NCBI GenBank assembly: GCA_033977485.1
Contig: CM066997.1
Location: 73,006,634 to 73,070,633 of the forward strand
Length of the DNA stretch: 64,000 nt
Origin: Hydrangea macrophylla
Lineage: Eukaryota > Streptophyta > Magnoliopsida > Cornales > Hydrangeaceae
Direction: 5' to 3'
Made by a program: the position numbers and the translations under genes. Shown in pieces: positions 21,881-32,106 of the stretch. Each line of letters opens with the position of its first letter. Positions within the stretch are counted from its first letter, which is position 1. The notes beneath the pieces were generated by a model. The model had not been told where the DNA came from, did not search any database, and saw only the letters and a list, made by a program, of their open reading frames with translations.

Positions 21881-22090
21881 GTGTGTTATAGAGTTGAACT
21901 ACTGTCGAGTCTGTTCCCCTATCTAGACGTATTATCGGTCTTATAATGAGTAAAACGTTAGTAATCGGATCATTGGTCGATTAAAGGAGTTACCCTTACT
22001 GAATTCTAATTTGATTACGGTTTATAACTTGTAATAACATCAATAGTCGATACCCTGTTAGTATCTAACTCACTCGGCTTTCATTAAGCT

Positions 22091-22270
22091 GACGGCGTTT
22101 ATGCCGCTGGACATTTCTACGTTCCAGCGCACCCTGGTTATGACTATACAGGTGAAGGGCCTGCAGGAGAAGACTACTATGCCGGTGACGGAGTTCCCGT
22201 GGAGAATTTCCCCGACGGAGGTCAGACCGAAGAAGACTACTACGCCGAGGACTACCCATATGCCAACTGA
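22091..22270 (+). other. GC-rich Asp/Tyr/Gly-rich open frame inside the LTR
   Basis: 59 codons and a TGA, rich in Tyr, Asp, Glu, Gly and Pro, with fragments such as HPGYDYTGEGP and EEDYYAEDYPYAN. It is clearly GC-richer than the DNA around it. There is no ATG: the frame is closed by TAA at 22085-22087. If real it would be the last exon of a spliced transcript, with an acceptor just upstream such as the AG at 22086-22087. I do not recognise the product. It could equally be a chance open frame in a captured GC-rich segment. Confidence 0.3.
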
Positions 22271-22849
22271 AGACTAGACTAGAATTGTAGCTAGTTGTCT
22301 TTACCGTTTTAGAATCTTTTTGTAGTCAGGCATATGTTGCCTTGGCATTTGTACTTCCGCTGCCTTATATTTGATTCGAGACTCTGATATGTAATAGTTA
22401 GTAACTTCTGTTGACTTTATGTTGCTTTGTGTTCAGAACCTAGACTTCATTGTTGTTACACTATTACTTCTTGTTGCTTAGTACTGCGTGGTGTGGACAA
22501 TCATGTGACTTCACCCGTCATTCCCTATGGACCCATAAAGGAAATTTATTTTTCTCTATTTATGCCGTTCCGGGGCGTGACATAAGGTCTTACTTAATCT
22601 TATGAATTTTGAATATAAACTAGGAAAATCTACATCTAATTCCTCTCTCAAACATATGATCCTTGAGGAATATAGAGTCATGACATCCTAATTCTCCTCT
22701 CAAATTAATGGTCCTTGGAGACTAAATAAGACCCAAATTTACTCAAATCTCTATGGAATATAGTATAGATTCCATAAGATCCCTAGTAAGGAGATCCAAA
22801 TCATGAGCTAAGACTTGAACTCAACCAACTATGTGTAGTTATGACTATG

Positions 22850-25800
22850 TGTGGATATGCCGGCATTTGGGCCCACTTTTGCTTTTGTTTTTAAAACATT
22901 TTTTTTCTAAATTCCAAATTCGAAAACAAATGAGTCGCTACTTAATTTTTGAAAGGAAAATTAAGAAACCATTTTAAAGCAAACTGATCTTTTGCAAAAC
23001 CAAAGATAAACTGTGTCCGGGGATTATGGAATGAAAGGGGAAGGAGCCCGGTGGACTAAAACACCCCCTTTCATCCTATCTCACGATAGCCCTCTACTCA
23101 ACATCATTTTTAATCAAGTTATTAATTTAAGCATGCCCTCAATTAATACATAAATATAAGTATACATATCATAAGCATGTCAAAAGGGTGCAAAATTGCT
23201 AATGATAAAATATCATTCATAAGCCACGTAATTCAAATAGCAAACACCATGATATGTAGTAGAGAACTAGAGAACATACCCGGGATCCAGCCGCGGATAT
23301 TAAACGTGCAATGCATGCGAGAATAGAAATCCTAAGAAAAGGTCTCTATCACATATAAACACATAAGGCAAGACCTAATCTAAAGTGTCGCACATGGAGT
23401 TGAAAATCAATTCAAAATCAAAGGAATGAATTAAACTAGAGAATGGATGAGAAGTTGTACCTCAAATGCGCTACAAAACAAAGGTTAGTACACATGCCTT
23501 AGACAAGATATAATATCAAAGAGTAATTAATCCTAAGTCAATGTTCAGTTAGATTCAACTAAGTCCAACTTTTCAACTAGGTCCAACTTTATCTAAGAAC
23601 TAGTTCTAATTGTAAGCATTAATGTATATGAATGAATGAATGATTATGAACAAGAATGAGACATGAATTCATTCACTAATTTGGATCACTTAGCCTCTGG
23701 ATTTAAACTAAATTATCATTATTCAAAACATGATTTGGGTTCTAAGACATTAGGAAACCATTTGAGTTGAAATAAATAAGATTAGACAAAAATAGTAGCA
23801 GTTTTTTATGAATTACAGAGAGCAGACCAAATCTTAAAAAATAGAAATAAATTACTTCCAACGGTTTGATCTTAATGATTTTTGGATATGTTATGCCTCT
23901 GTGAGTCTAGTTTCTAACCCAAAAAGAAAATCGAGGTTTCAACAGTTAGATCTCCGGGAATACGGAAAATACTAGACCTCACTCAGGATTTTACAACTCT
24001 CTGTCCAGAGATCTTGTATGATTTTTTAAAAATAGCAAACAAATCTGAATTGCTTCATTATTTTTAGGGAACCTTCCTAACACATTAAGGTTCTTAGAAA
24101 AAATTATTAAGGGGTCACAAACACTTCATTAAATCCCGATTTATTTATTCCAAAAGAGTGTTGCTATGCTGGAATTCTGGGCAGATTGTTGTTACTTCAC
24201 AAAACTCATGACCAAACCATTTTAAACATGAAATTACCTTAAAACAAAAATTGCAGCGGTAGAACATTATGTTATTAACACTTTCCCGTTGGTTTCACTT
24301 GATTTCAACGGTTAGATTTCGAACTAAAAATCTTTGATCGAAAACAGTTTGTAAATCCACTGTTTTTCATTTTGCTAGTTCAACTTTGTTGGTTGACCTC
24401 AACTATTGAATCATAATGTTGGGCTTAAACCAAATCACTGCTTCTACCATTTAATGGTCATTGAAGACTAAGGACATCTTTATACTTATGGACTTTTGAT
24501 GAAGTATGAAGTGAATCTCACAAAATCCCAAACAATGAACTCAAACTCATGAATCAAAACTTGAGTTCAAATCATTACTCCTACCACTTGATGGTCATGG
24601 GAGGCTAAAGACACACATACATGTAAGTTTTGGATGAAGTATGAAGAACTTCTCAAAACTCAAGGAAGAGATTAGTCTAAGCCATAGAGATGGACTCAAA
24701 CTAAAGTATTTCTCCTACCATTTAATGGTCATTGGAGACTAAATGAAGTTTAAATCTACTCAAACCTCATTGGAATATAGTAAGAATTCCATAAGATTCT
24801 TAATGAGGAGGTCCAAGTCATGGGTTAAGACTTAAATCTCACTAATTATGTGTAGATTAGGGCTATGATTCATTTTAATCTCCATATGGATCATGAGGTC
24901 ATAGGAAACTAAGGAATCAAAACTCAAAGAGGCTCACTAAGATATGTAAAATCTCATGAGCCTTATGAGAAATAATAGAAATAAGAAATCAAAGTTTATT
25001 TGGAGACACTAGGAACACAAACTCTTCAAAATTGAATTTATCTTAAACCCAAGGCATCAATTAGATCCAAATCAATGAAATATTATGAGATTCAATCACA
25101 AGTTCTAAGTGGCGTGTGATGAAATGGGGTAAGAAGAGAGGTTTTGAAAATGTGTAAAGTTCCTAGAACTATGAACTTATGATTAAATTGCCTAATTCTA
25201 CCAAGTGATTGAGAGGTTACCTCTATGACCTCAAGGATTTCTTCAATCTTTAAAAAGTTCTTCCAAAATTTCTTCAAGATCTTCAAATTCTTCAAGAAAT
25301 TCTTCTCTTCTTCACAATTCTCTCAATGATTCTTATCTCTCTTCCTCTAAAATTCAAGTATATCTCTTGTATATGCATAAAATGATTCAAAAGCTTCAAG
25401 TCCCCTCAAAATGAAGATGAAGATCTGTTTATATAGGCCATCATCTCAGGGATAAATAGGTAAATTCGGGTGGAAACCCATGTGCAAAGATTTCTTCTAG
25501 AACATGTGAGAAAAGCAGTCTGTTACAACCAGCGGCACTCGACGAGTGTCGGCGGCAGTCACTGAGTGCCGGGCGGCATTCACTGAATGCCGGGCGGCAA
25601 CCCGTGAGTGCCGGCGCGGCACTCAGTGAGTGCCGCCGGATTTTTCGGGTGCCGGGGCTAACTGAATTTGTTCCTTTTTTTGAATTTTCGAAAGGAAAAT
25701 TAATCTAAACTTAATTTTTGTGAGTTATCTTTATATATTCATGTATATTTGTGCTAAAATGCACCCATATGGGTGGTATGCACCCATGTGCATGGTATAT

Positions 25801-26183
25801 TCTTCAATATACTATGCCTTTCTTATTTATTCATTATTATTATTATTGTTTTTTTTCAAGAAACAATTTTTCTTTATTTAAAAATCTCTCTTTTTATCAT
25901 TTTTATTTTATACTTCTTAGAAGAAAAAAAACCTTTTTATATGTATGTTGAGCAAATTCTCAGACTGATTTCTTCATGTGTTCTTCAATGTTCGGGTCTC
26001 TCCCGAATACCCAAATCCTCTCTCTTTTTATTTTTTTAATTTTGCAAATTTAATCTTGAAGAACATCTTGAGGATTTTGAATTTCTTGGAAAATCTTTGA
26101 ATGTCACGGTCATCGTCATCATCGGTCTTTGAGAGGTAACCAATCCCTGGATTTGACGTTTGGTCAAAATCGGGGTGTCTACA
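22850..26183 (-). mobile_element. Ogre-like solo LTR A
   Basis: 3,334 bp from TGTGGATATGCC to GGGGTGTCTACA. The TSD has one mismatch: CTATG (22845-22849) against GTATG (26184-26188). It is nested in LTR B in the same orientation, and the copy of the target sequence inside LTR A itself (near 24868) shows the uninterrupted form. Minus-strand TATA box at 25427-25435. Palindrome cluster 25530-25640 lies upstream of it. Same family as the inverted LTR pair at 31407-34451 and 41443-44458. Confidence 0.88.
25530..25640. repeat. GGCACTC-type palindrome cluster (LTR A)
   Basis: Includes the perfect 19-base palindrome CGGCACTCAGTGAGTGCCG (25617-25635) and a variant CGGCATTCACTGAATGCCG (~25575-25593), in which both arms are changed so that pairing is kept. 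It lies about 100-200 bp upstream of the minus-strand TATA box. Confidence 0.9.
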
Positions 26184-27054
26184 GTATGATTCACTTTAAT
26201 CTCCACATGGATCATAGGATCATAGGAAACTAAAGAATCAAACTCAAAGAGACTCAATAAGATATATAAAATCTCATGAATCTTAAGAGGAAAATAGAAA
26301 TGAAGAATCAAAGTTTACTTAGAGGAATTGGAACACAAATTCTTCAAAACCAAACTTATTTTAAACCCAAGGCACCAATTAGATCCAAATTAATGAAATA
26401 CTATGAGATTCAATCACAAATTCTAAGTGGTGTGTGATGAAATGAGGTAGGAAGAGAGATTTTGAAAATGTGTAAAAGTCCTAGATCTATGAATTTGTGA
26501 TTGAATTATGTAGAACAAATATAGGAATAAGGATTTAACCTCTAGATCTTCTTAGGATTTGATTGATTTGGAGAGATCCAAGCCTTACAAGCAATACTCT
26601 TCTTCTTCTTCCTTGAAGTTTCAAGGTTCTTCAATAGAGATTTGAGGAATTGGGTGTATTGGGTAGGATTTGTATGGGGTTTTTGGGTTTCTCTCTCTAT
26701 ATTTCTCTAAGAACAAATTTTATCTTCAAAATTCAGCCTCTCTTTCTAAGATTCAAGTCTCATCTTCAAGGTTCAAGTCTCTCTCTCAAGATTCAAGTCT
26801 CCAACCTCTCCAATTGAGAAAAAATGGGGTTTGCAATTAGAGATAAGGGTAGATATGGGTAGATAAGTCAATTAGACTTTCATTATCTTGAGGGCTAAGA
26901 TAAGGGTAGATAAGTCAATTAGAGATGGTGGGAGCATGGTTTGCATGACCTAGGAGTAGTAAACATGTACACAACAAACCGCATCGTTTAGTGCATTCAT
27001 TTGATCAAAGATTGAAAAGGATTTTTGGCTTAAAAATGTAAACCAGCCTAGGCC

Positions 27055-27130
27055 GGCACTCAATGAAGATGGAACGGCACTCACTGACTGCCGCAGCGGC
27101 ATTCACTGACTGCCGTTCGGGCACTCTGAG
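27055..27130. repeat. GGCACTC-type palindrome cluster (LTR B)
   Basis: Three or four diverged units, for example CGGCACTCACTGACTGCCG. Here the arms no longer pair perfectly, consistent with an older LTR. Confidence 0.8.
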
Positions 27131-27839
27131 TGTCGTTGCATAGCAATCCAGCACTATTCACAGCAATTCAACACCTTAATTTCATTTCATGTCATTCAAG
27201 TAAATACATATTGTATTTACTTAAGACATTAAATGTAATTAAGGAAATACCCCTCCATTTGAATTTAATAAAAATATCTGAAAAATCAAAATTCTTAAGG
27301 AAAAAAAGTCAACTCTCCCTCCGAAGACAAAATTTCCAATTTCCTTCACAATTCTTCTTAAAGATCTTTTGATTTCTCAATGTTCCTTTCATTTAAAAAT
27401 TCTTAAAAATCATTTCTAGCATAAAAGAAACCCAATGAACAATTACCGAGACTTTTTCATCTTGAAATTCGAAAATTTTACGATTGACACCCTTTTGACC
27501 CGTTGACTTTTCACTGGGTCAACTGTTGACTTTTTCGGGGTTCATGTTGAATTTCTCTCCTTTTAAAAATGGTTTTAAGATGCTCCAAGGACAATGCCGT
27601 GTTTCTATACGTGTTCAAAACTCATGGTCTACAAGGTGACGGTAGATGAGAATTTTGGTCTTTTTGGCTGAAAAGGGCAATTTTGAACCGAAATTCTTCT
27701 AGGAAGAGTGTCGAATTGCTTGTAAGAGTCTTGATTCTGACGAGACATATTCATCATCGATCTCTAGAGGTAAATCCCCCTAAGTTTAATAGTTCGGTCA
27801 AAATTGGGGTGTCTACAGTTGTCTCATATTCAGTTCCTT

Positions 27840-28373
27840 CTATGAAAACAAGTACTTGAGACTCTTATGATCGGTATACAACTCAAATCTCTCCCCAAAC
27901 AAATAGTGCCTCCACACTTTCAGTGCAAACACGACAGCTACCAACTCTAAGTTATCAGTGGGATACCTCATCTCATGTGGCCTCCATTGTCTAGAAGCAT
28001 ACGAAACAATCTTCCCTTCTTGCATCAAGACACAACCCAAACCAGTCCCACTAGCATCTGTGAACACTACAAGCTTCCCCCCTTCCGTTGGGATAGTCAG
28101 CACCAGCACGGTGGTCAACCGCTGCTTTAAGTCCTGAAGCGCTTGCTCACACTTATCTGTCCACACGAACTTCACACTTTTACGAGTCAACTTCGTCATT
28201 GGAGCTGCTATAAGAGAAAACTTCTCAATGAACCTCCTGTAATATCCTGCTAATCCCAAGAAACTCCTCACCTCTATCAAATTAGAAGGTTGTGCCCAAT
28301 CTTGCACTGTTGCGACTTTTTTAGGATCTACTGATATTCCCTCAGCTGAAATAACATGACCTAGAAATCTCAC
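27840..28373 (-). pseudogene. RT end and RNase H of the chromovirus
   Basis: An open stretch of 177 codons: [17 protein letters not shown] (connection), [17 protein letters not shown], then RNase H blocks [49 protein letters not shown] and [11 protein letters not shown]. It is the best-preserved part of the element, cut within a few residues by the LTR B end at 27817. Confidence 0.88.
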
Positions 28374-29346
28374 TGCGATCTCCCAAAAATGGCATTTACT
28401 GAACTTGGCATCAACTTATGCTCCCGAAGTATCTGTAACACCACTTTTAAATGCTCTCTATGCTCCTCCTGAGTCTGTGAATAAACCAAGATGTCATCTA
28501 TGAAGCAATGACAAAACTGTCCAAACAAGGCCTGAACACCTGATTCATCAAATCCATAAAGAATGCTGGAGCGTTGGTCAAACCAAATGGCATCACTGGA
28601 AATTCATACAACCCATATCGAGTACGAAAAGTTGTACAGAGAATGCTTTCTTCCACCACTCCCATCTGGTGATACCCGATCCTCAAATCAAGCTATGAAA
28701 AGACCGTCGCTCCCTTCAATTGGTCAGAAAGGTCGTCAATCCTAGGCAAATGATACTTGTTCTTGATCTTCACCTTATTCAACTCCCTGTAGTCTATACA
28801 TATACGTAGACTACCGTCCTTCTCGGATACAAATATCGTCAGAGCTCCCCACGGTGAATTACTAGGGCGTATGAACCTGATTAATACACACCTCAAAAGA
28901 ATTATACTACTAGAAAGAAAAATCAACTACAAAGAAAATGAATCTACCAGAAAGAAATAAGTAACGCACCCTTTATGAAGCATCTCATCCAACTGCTTCT
29001 TCATTTCTCCCAACTCCTTGGGCGCCATACGATATGTTGATCTTGAAATAGGTGTGGATCCAGGTAAAAGATCGATCCGGAACTCAACCTATCTCTTGAG
29101 TGGTGGTCCAGGAATCTCTTGAAAAACATCCTCAAACTTGCACACCACTTCCACATCAGAAATATCCTTCTTCGGTATATCCACCGAATACAAGAAACTA
29201 GACATCACTAATTCTCCACAGTCAAGATGTGTATAAGAAAAATGAGGTAAACCTGGGGGTATCTACATGAATAGTCCTTCCAGCACAACCTAAAGTGACA
29301 TGATTCTCCCTAAGCCAATCCATCCCCAAAATAATGGAAAACCCTT
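28374..29346 (-). pseudogene. Chromovirus reverse transcriptase, degraded
   Basis: Conserved blocks in order: [11 protein letters not shown] (~28845-28880), [30 protein letters not shown], then [18 protein letters not shown] (~28560-28610). The catalytic FIDD box is present near 28500 but in a different frame from the preceding block, so a 1-base frameshift separates them. A 93-bp GT..AG segment (28877-28969) interrupts the reading just before FIRPS and is listed separately. Confidence 0.8.
28877..28969 (-). other. Intron-like insert in the chromovirus RT
   Basis: On the minus strand the RT reads ...LHKG, then a T-rich 93-bp segment starting GTGCGT and ending TTAATCAG, then FIRPSNSPW. Removing exactly these 93 bases joins K-G to F-I-R-P-S in frame, as in typical chromovirus RTs. 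The segment contains an in-frame stop. It has the composition and ends of a small plant spliceosomal intron. Confidence 0.5.
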
Positions 29347-30739
29347 TAAAACCCAATACAATCAACGAGGAAAGTCCTATCCCCAAAGTCTATCACAAAA
29401 TCTTTACAATGCTCATATTGAGTAACTGAACCCCCTTGAGGTATTCCTACACTCACAGGAACAAGTAAAGGCGTAACAGGAATACTCTCTCTCAAAACAA
29501 ACTGACGAGAAATGAAAGAGTGGGATGCACCCGAATCAAACAAAACATAAACATCGGAATGAAAACGTTTGAGGCTACCTTGCACATTCTCGTTGCCTGG
29601 CATCACTGCAAATGCCCTAGCTAGAGCTACCTGACCCGGTCTCGTAGCCTGATTATTCTTAGGAGGGTGGGGACATTCCCTAGCAATATGTCCTGGTAAC
29701 TGACAATTGAAACACACTTTAGGAGCTACAGCCATCTCTCCCCTTACTAGTGATGCTCTAATCTGAGGCACTGGTGGACGGAAACCAATCTGTGGCTGCG
29801 GGGCCTGTTGACGTTGACCTGGAAGCCTTGATTACGCTGACCACCCTAACCATTCCACTGCTGGTTTTGCTGCCTGAAGTTCCCCTGATTTCCCAGGAAT
29901 TGTTGACCGCCATATCCTTGTCTTTGATACTGCTGACCTCTCCGCCCCTGATCATACGGCTTAAATATGTTCCCACTCCATCCTGCATCTTTTTGCTGAG
30001 TTTGAGGTAGAGTATCTCTAGGATTCTCAATTGTCTTCACCCTTGCTGACCTCTCAGTCTAAAATTTCTCCTCCTTCTGCTCGAACTTCAAAGCCAAATC
30101 CACCACTTTGTTGAAAGGCTCACTCTTCGCAGATAACACTACCTTGAACAAGTGATGTCCCAATCCATCAATAAATTTCTCGTTCTTCTTCTCCTCCATA
30201 TCAGTCAGATGATGAGCATACTGAGATAGCTCATTGAACTTCTTCACATATTCCTGCACAGTCATAGTACCCTAAGTGAGGTCTTGGAATTCCCTAGCCA
30301 ATTGTGACTTCACTGCACTAGGAATGAAATTCTCCTCAAATAAAACCTTGAACTCCTCCCACGTCATCTCTGCCACGTCATAAGTAGCCCTCAATGATTC
30401 CTACCAAAGCAAAGTTGCATCCTCAAGCTATTGAGATGCCAACTCCTGTTTCTGCACCTCTGTGACCTGTATCCTCTCGAACATGAACTCGCACTTCCAC
30501 ATCTACGCATCTCCTGCCAACGGACCCTTTTCCCCATCGAATGTTTGCCCGCCAATAGAAACAAAATCCTTGTTCCTCTTTGCAAACGGATTACCCTAGT
30601 GATGATGTTGGTTATTTTGCACTGATTGCAGAATCTGATTCATCCTTGCTCCCACATCCACTTGAACAATATTTTGGTTTTCGGCTCTTGTTTCAGCACT
30701 ACCTTCAACTGTGTTCTTCCCTTTTCCCTTAGGCGCCAT
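29347..30739 (-). pseudogene. Chromovirus gag and protease, degraded
   Basis: The start codon at 30739 gives MAPKGKGKN. The capsid part is recognisable at 30059-30265 (TVQEYVKKFNELSQYAHHLT, later DGLGHHLFKVV). A Gln/Gly-rich segment follows at ~29850-30010. The zinc knuckle CFNCQLPGHIARECP lies near 29700, and the protease active site VLFDSGASHSFIS near 29530. In-frame stop codons and frame changes occur at several points, for example around 30270, 30400 and 29830. This is the standard gag-PR order of chromoviruses. Confidence 0.8.
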
Positions 30740-30862
30740 AACCTTCAAATACACAGAACACCATAAAAACACTATAAAAATTGTCCACTGTAAAACTCCA
30801 GCCAACCCATTTACCAAGATCCGAATATCACCTAGACACTCTCTAGTCTAGGGCAACCATGA

Positions 30863-30874
30863 GCTCTGATACCA
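30863..30874 (-). promoter_or_regulatory. Primer-binding site (initiator tRNA-Met type)
   Basis: On the minus strand TGGTATCAGAGC lies three bases from the LTR end at 30878. This is the standard plant retrotransposon primer site for initiator tRNA-Met. Confidence 0.88.
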
Positions 30875-31689
30875 AACTGTCACCCCCCAAATTTTCATAC
30901 AACCATTTATTAATCAAGGGAGACCCCTCGACCAATATTCAGTTGTCCAATCATCAGAGGTGCTTGTAATATAAAAACATCACACATTCTGAACAGGATA
31001 AATCATAACTCACTCATGCAAAAGTAACGGTCAACATCCAACCATAGAAGTCAAACCAAGATTAAAATTTAACTCCAAAACATAATAAATATCTAAAAAG
31101 AACAGTACTTTACTAAAACAATATCTTAAATTGTCAAATGGCCCATAATGCTAGAAATTTATTATTGAAATGAATTAAAAGCGAATAAGGAGAAACATCA
31201 CAAAGACTCCACAAGCCTCATGTTGCCAGGTGCAACGAAATCCCTACTAGCCCAGCAAATTTTGATCGGCTATGCTCCAACAAGAACGCACCCCTGAGAA
31301 AAAAAACTTAACAGGTCAGTCACATAACTGGTATGAGTTAAACCACACACACAGTTTCGGGATCACATATTGACCCTTGAACTACCGCTCGCAACATTAA
31401 CTCGGGTGTAGACACCCCAATTTTGACCGACCGTCGAATTTAGGAGAGTGTCACCTCCACGTCCAATGATGTAAGGACCGAAAAGATTCGAAGTATTCCA
31501 AGCTCTTCAGAAAGTTCTCCAAACGCGATAAAATGTTGCAGAAAGAAGAAAATACCAGGTATTTAGGAGAATTCAGGTATAAAACACCATTTTTGGAAAA
31601 GATCTTCAAAAATAAGTTTTTTTAAGAAAAAGGGAAGAAAGAAAAGACCTAAAAAGGGAAGTTCAACAGAAAACGGCCACGACAGTATA

Positions 31690-31975
31690 CCGTGGCACTC
31701 AGTGAGTGTCGAACGGCATCCAGTGAGTGCCGGCCCGGCACTCAGTGAGTGCCGCCGACATTTTCTGACTGCCGTTTGCTTTTAAAGTCCGTATTTTGTG
31801 GTACAATACGTATGTGTATGCGGATAAAAATAAAAATCTGATAAAGTAAGGTTGACGAAAATACGGCAATCAATAATTTGGCGCGGCACTCACTGAGAGC
31901 CGCGCGGCAGTCACGAAATGCCGCGACGGCAGTCGCGGAGTGCCGCGACGGCAGCTACGGACTGCCGCGAATAAC
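31690..31975. repeat. GGCACTC-type palindrome cluster (left LTR)
   Basis: Two sub-clusters, 31690-31775 and 31880-31975. They include the perfect CGGCACTCAGTGAGTGCCG (31736-31754) and variants such as CGGCAGTCGCGGAGTGCCG. They end about 125 bp upstream of the TATA box. Confidence 0.9.
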
Positions 31976-32098
31976 TTTTGAATGCCGCCCTGGGCAACAG
32001 TCTGTCTAATTTCAGGAAGTACGTATTGTACCACCAAATGGGATGATTACACCTGTCTTTTACTCCGAATTCACTGAAAATACTTGGTAATTTTTGTC

Positions 32099-32106
32099 TA
32101 TAAAAG
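32099..32106 (+). promoter_or_regulatory. LTR TATA box (left arm)
   Basis: TATAAAAG followed by a purine-rich leader. Its mirror copy is at 43793-43800 on the minus strand, so the two promoters point at each other across the element. Confidence 0.7.

Larger units (their letters stand above)
20346..22582 (+). mobile_element. Solo LTR, chromovirus-type, with CAATCGATTG arrays
   Basis: 2,237 bp from TGTAATACCCTG to GGGGCGTGACA, flanked by a perfect TSD, TAAGG (20341-20345 and 22583-22587). It lies inside LTR B. It contains 14 copies of the 10-bp palindrome CAATCGATTG, a TATA box at 20624-20631, four tandem copies of a unit with CATATGTTCTTAAAAGCGG (21555-21880) and a GC-rich open frame (22091-22270). 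Its terminal bases resemble the LTR at 30878-46221, but the interiors do not obviously match. Confidence 0.92.
19106..27817 (-). mobile_element. Ogre-like LTR B (left-truncated), interrupted by two solo LTRs
   Basis: The segments 19106-20345, 22588-22849 and 26184-27817 join into one LTR of the same family as 22850-26183 and 31407-34451. The right end reads GGGGTGTCTACA (27817) against chromovirus RNase H sequence. The left end lacks about 600 bp relative to LTR A, so no TSD remains. The segments carry the family's GGCACTC-type palindromes at 27055-27130. It inserted into the pol gene of the minus-strand chromovirus and later received insertions at 20346 and 22850. Confidence 0.75.
27818..30877 (-). 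mobile_element. Decayed Ty3/gypsy chromovirus, gag-PR-RT-RH portion
   Basis: The internal region of a minus-strand element: primer-binding site 30863-30874 next to its 5' LTR (30878 onward), gag from 30739, then zinc knuckle, protease, reverse transcriptase and RNase H, cut at 27817 by LTR B. Integrase continues at 18495-19105. Several stops and frameshifts make it nonfunctional. The initiator tRNA-Met primer-binding site and the LTR termini fit the del/Tekay branch of chromoviruses. Confidence 0.85.

Noticed and set aside
22850..27817. Two tandem LTRs forming a normal element (LTR A as 5', LTR B as 3').
   Set aside because: There is no internal region between them. LTR A has its own TSD inside LTR B, and LTR B sequence resumes on both sides.
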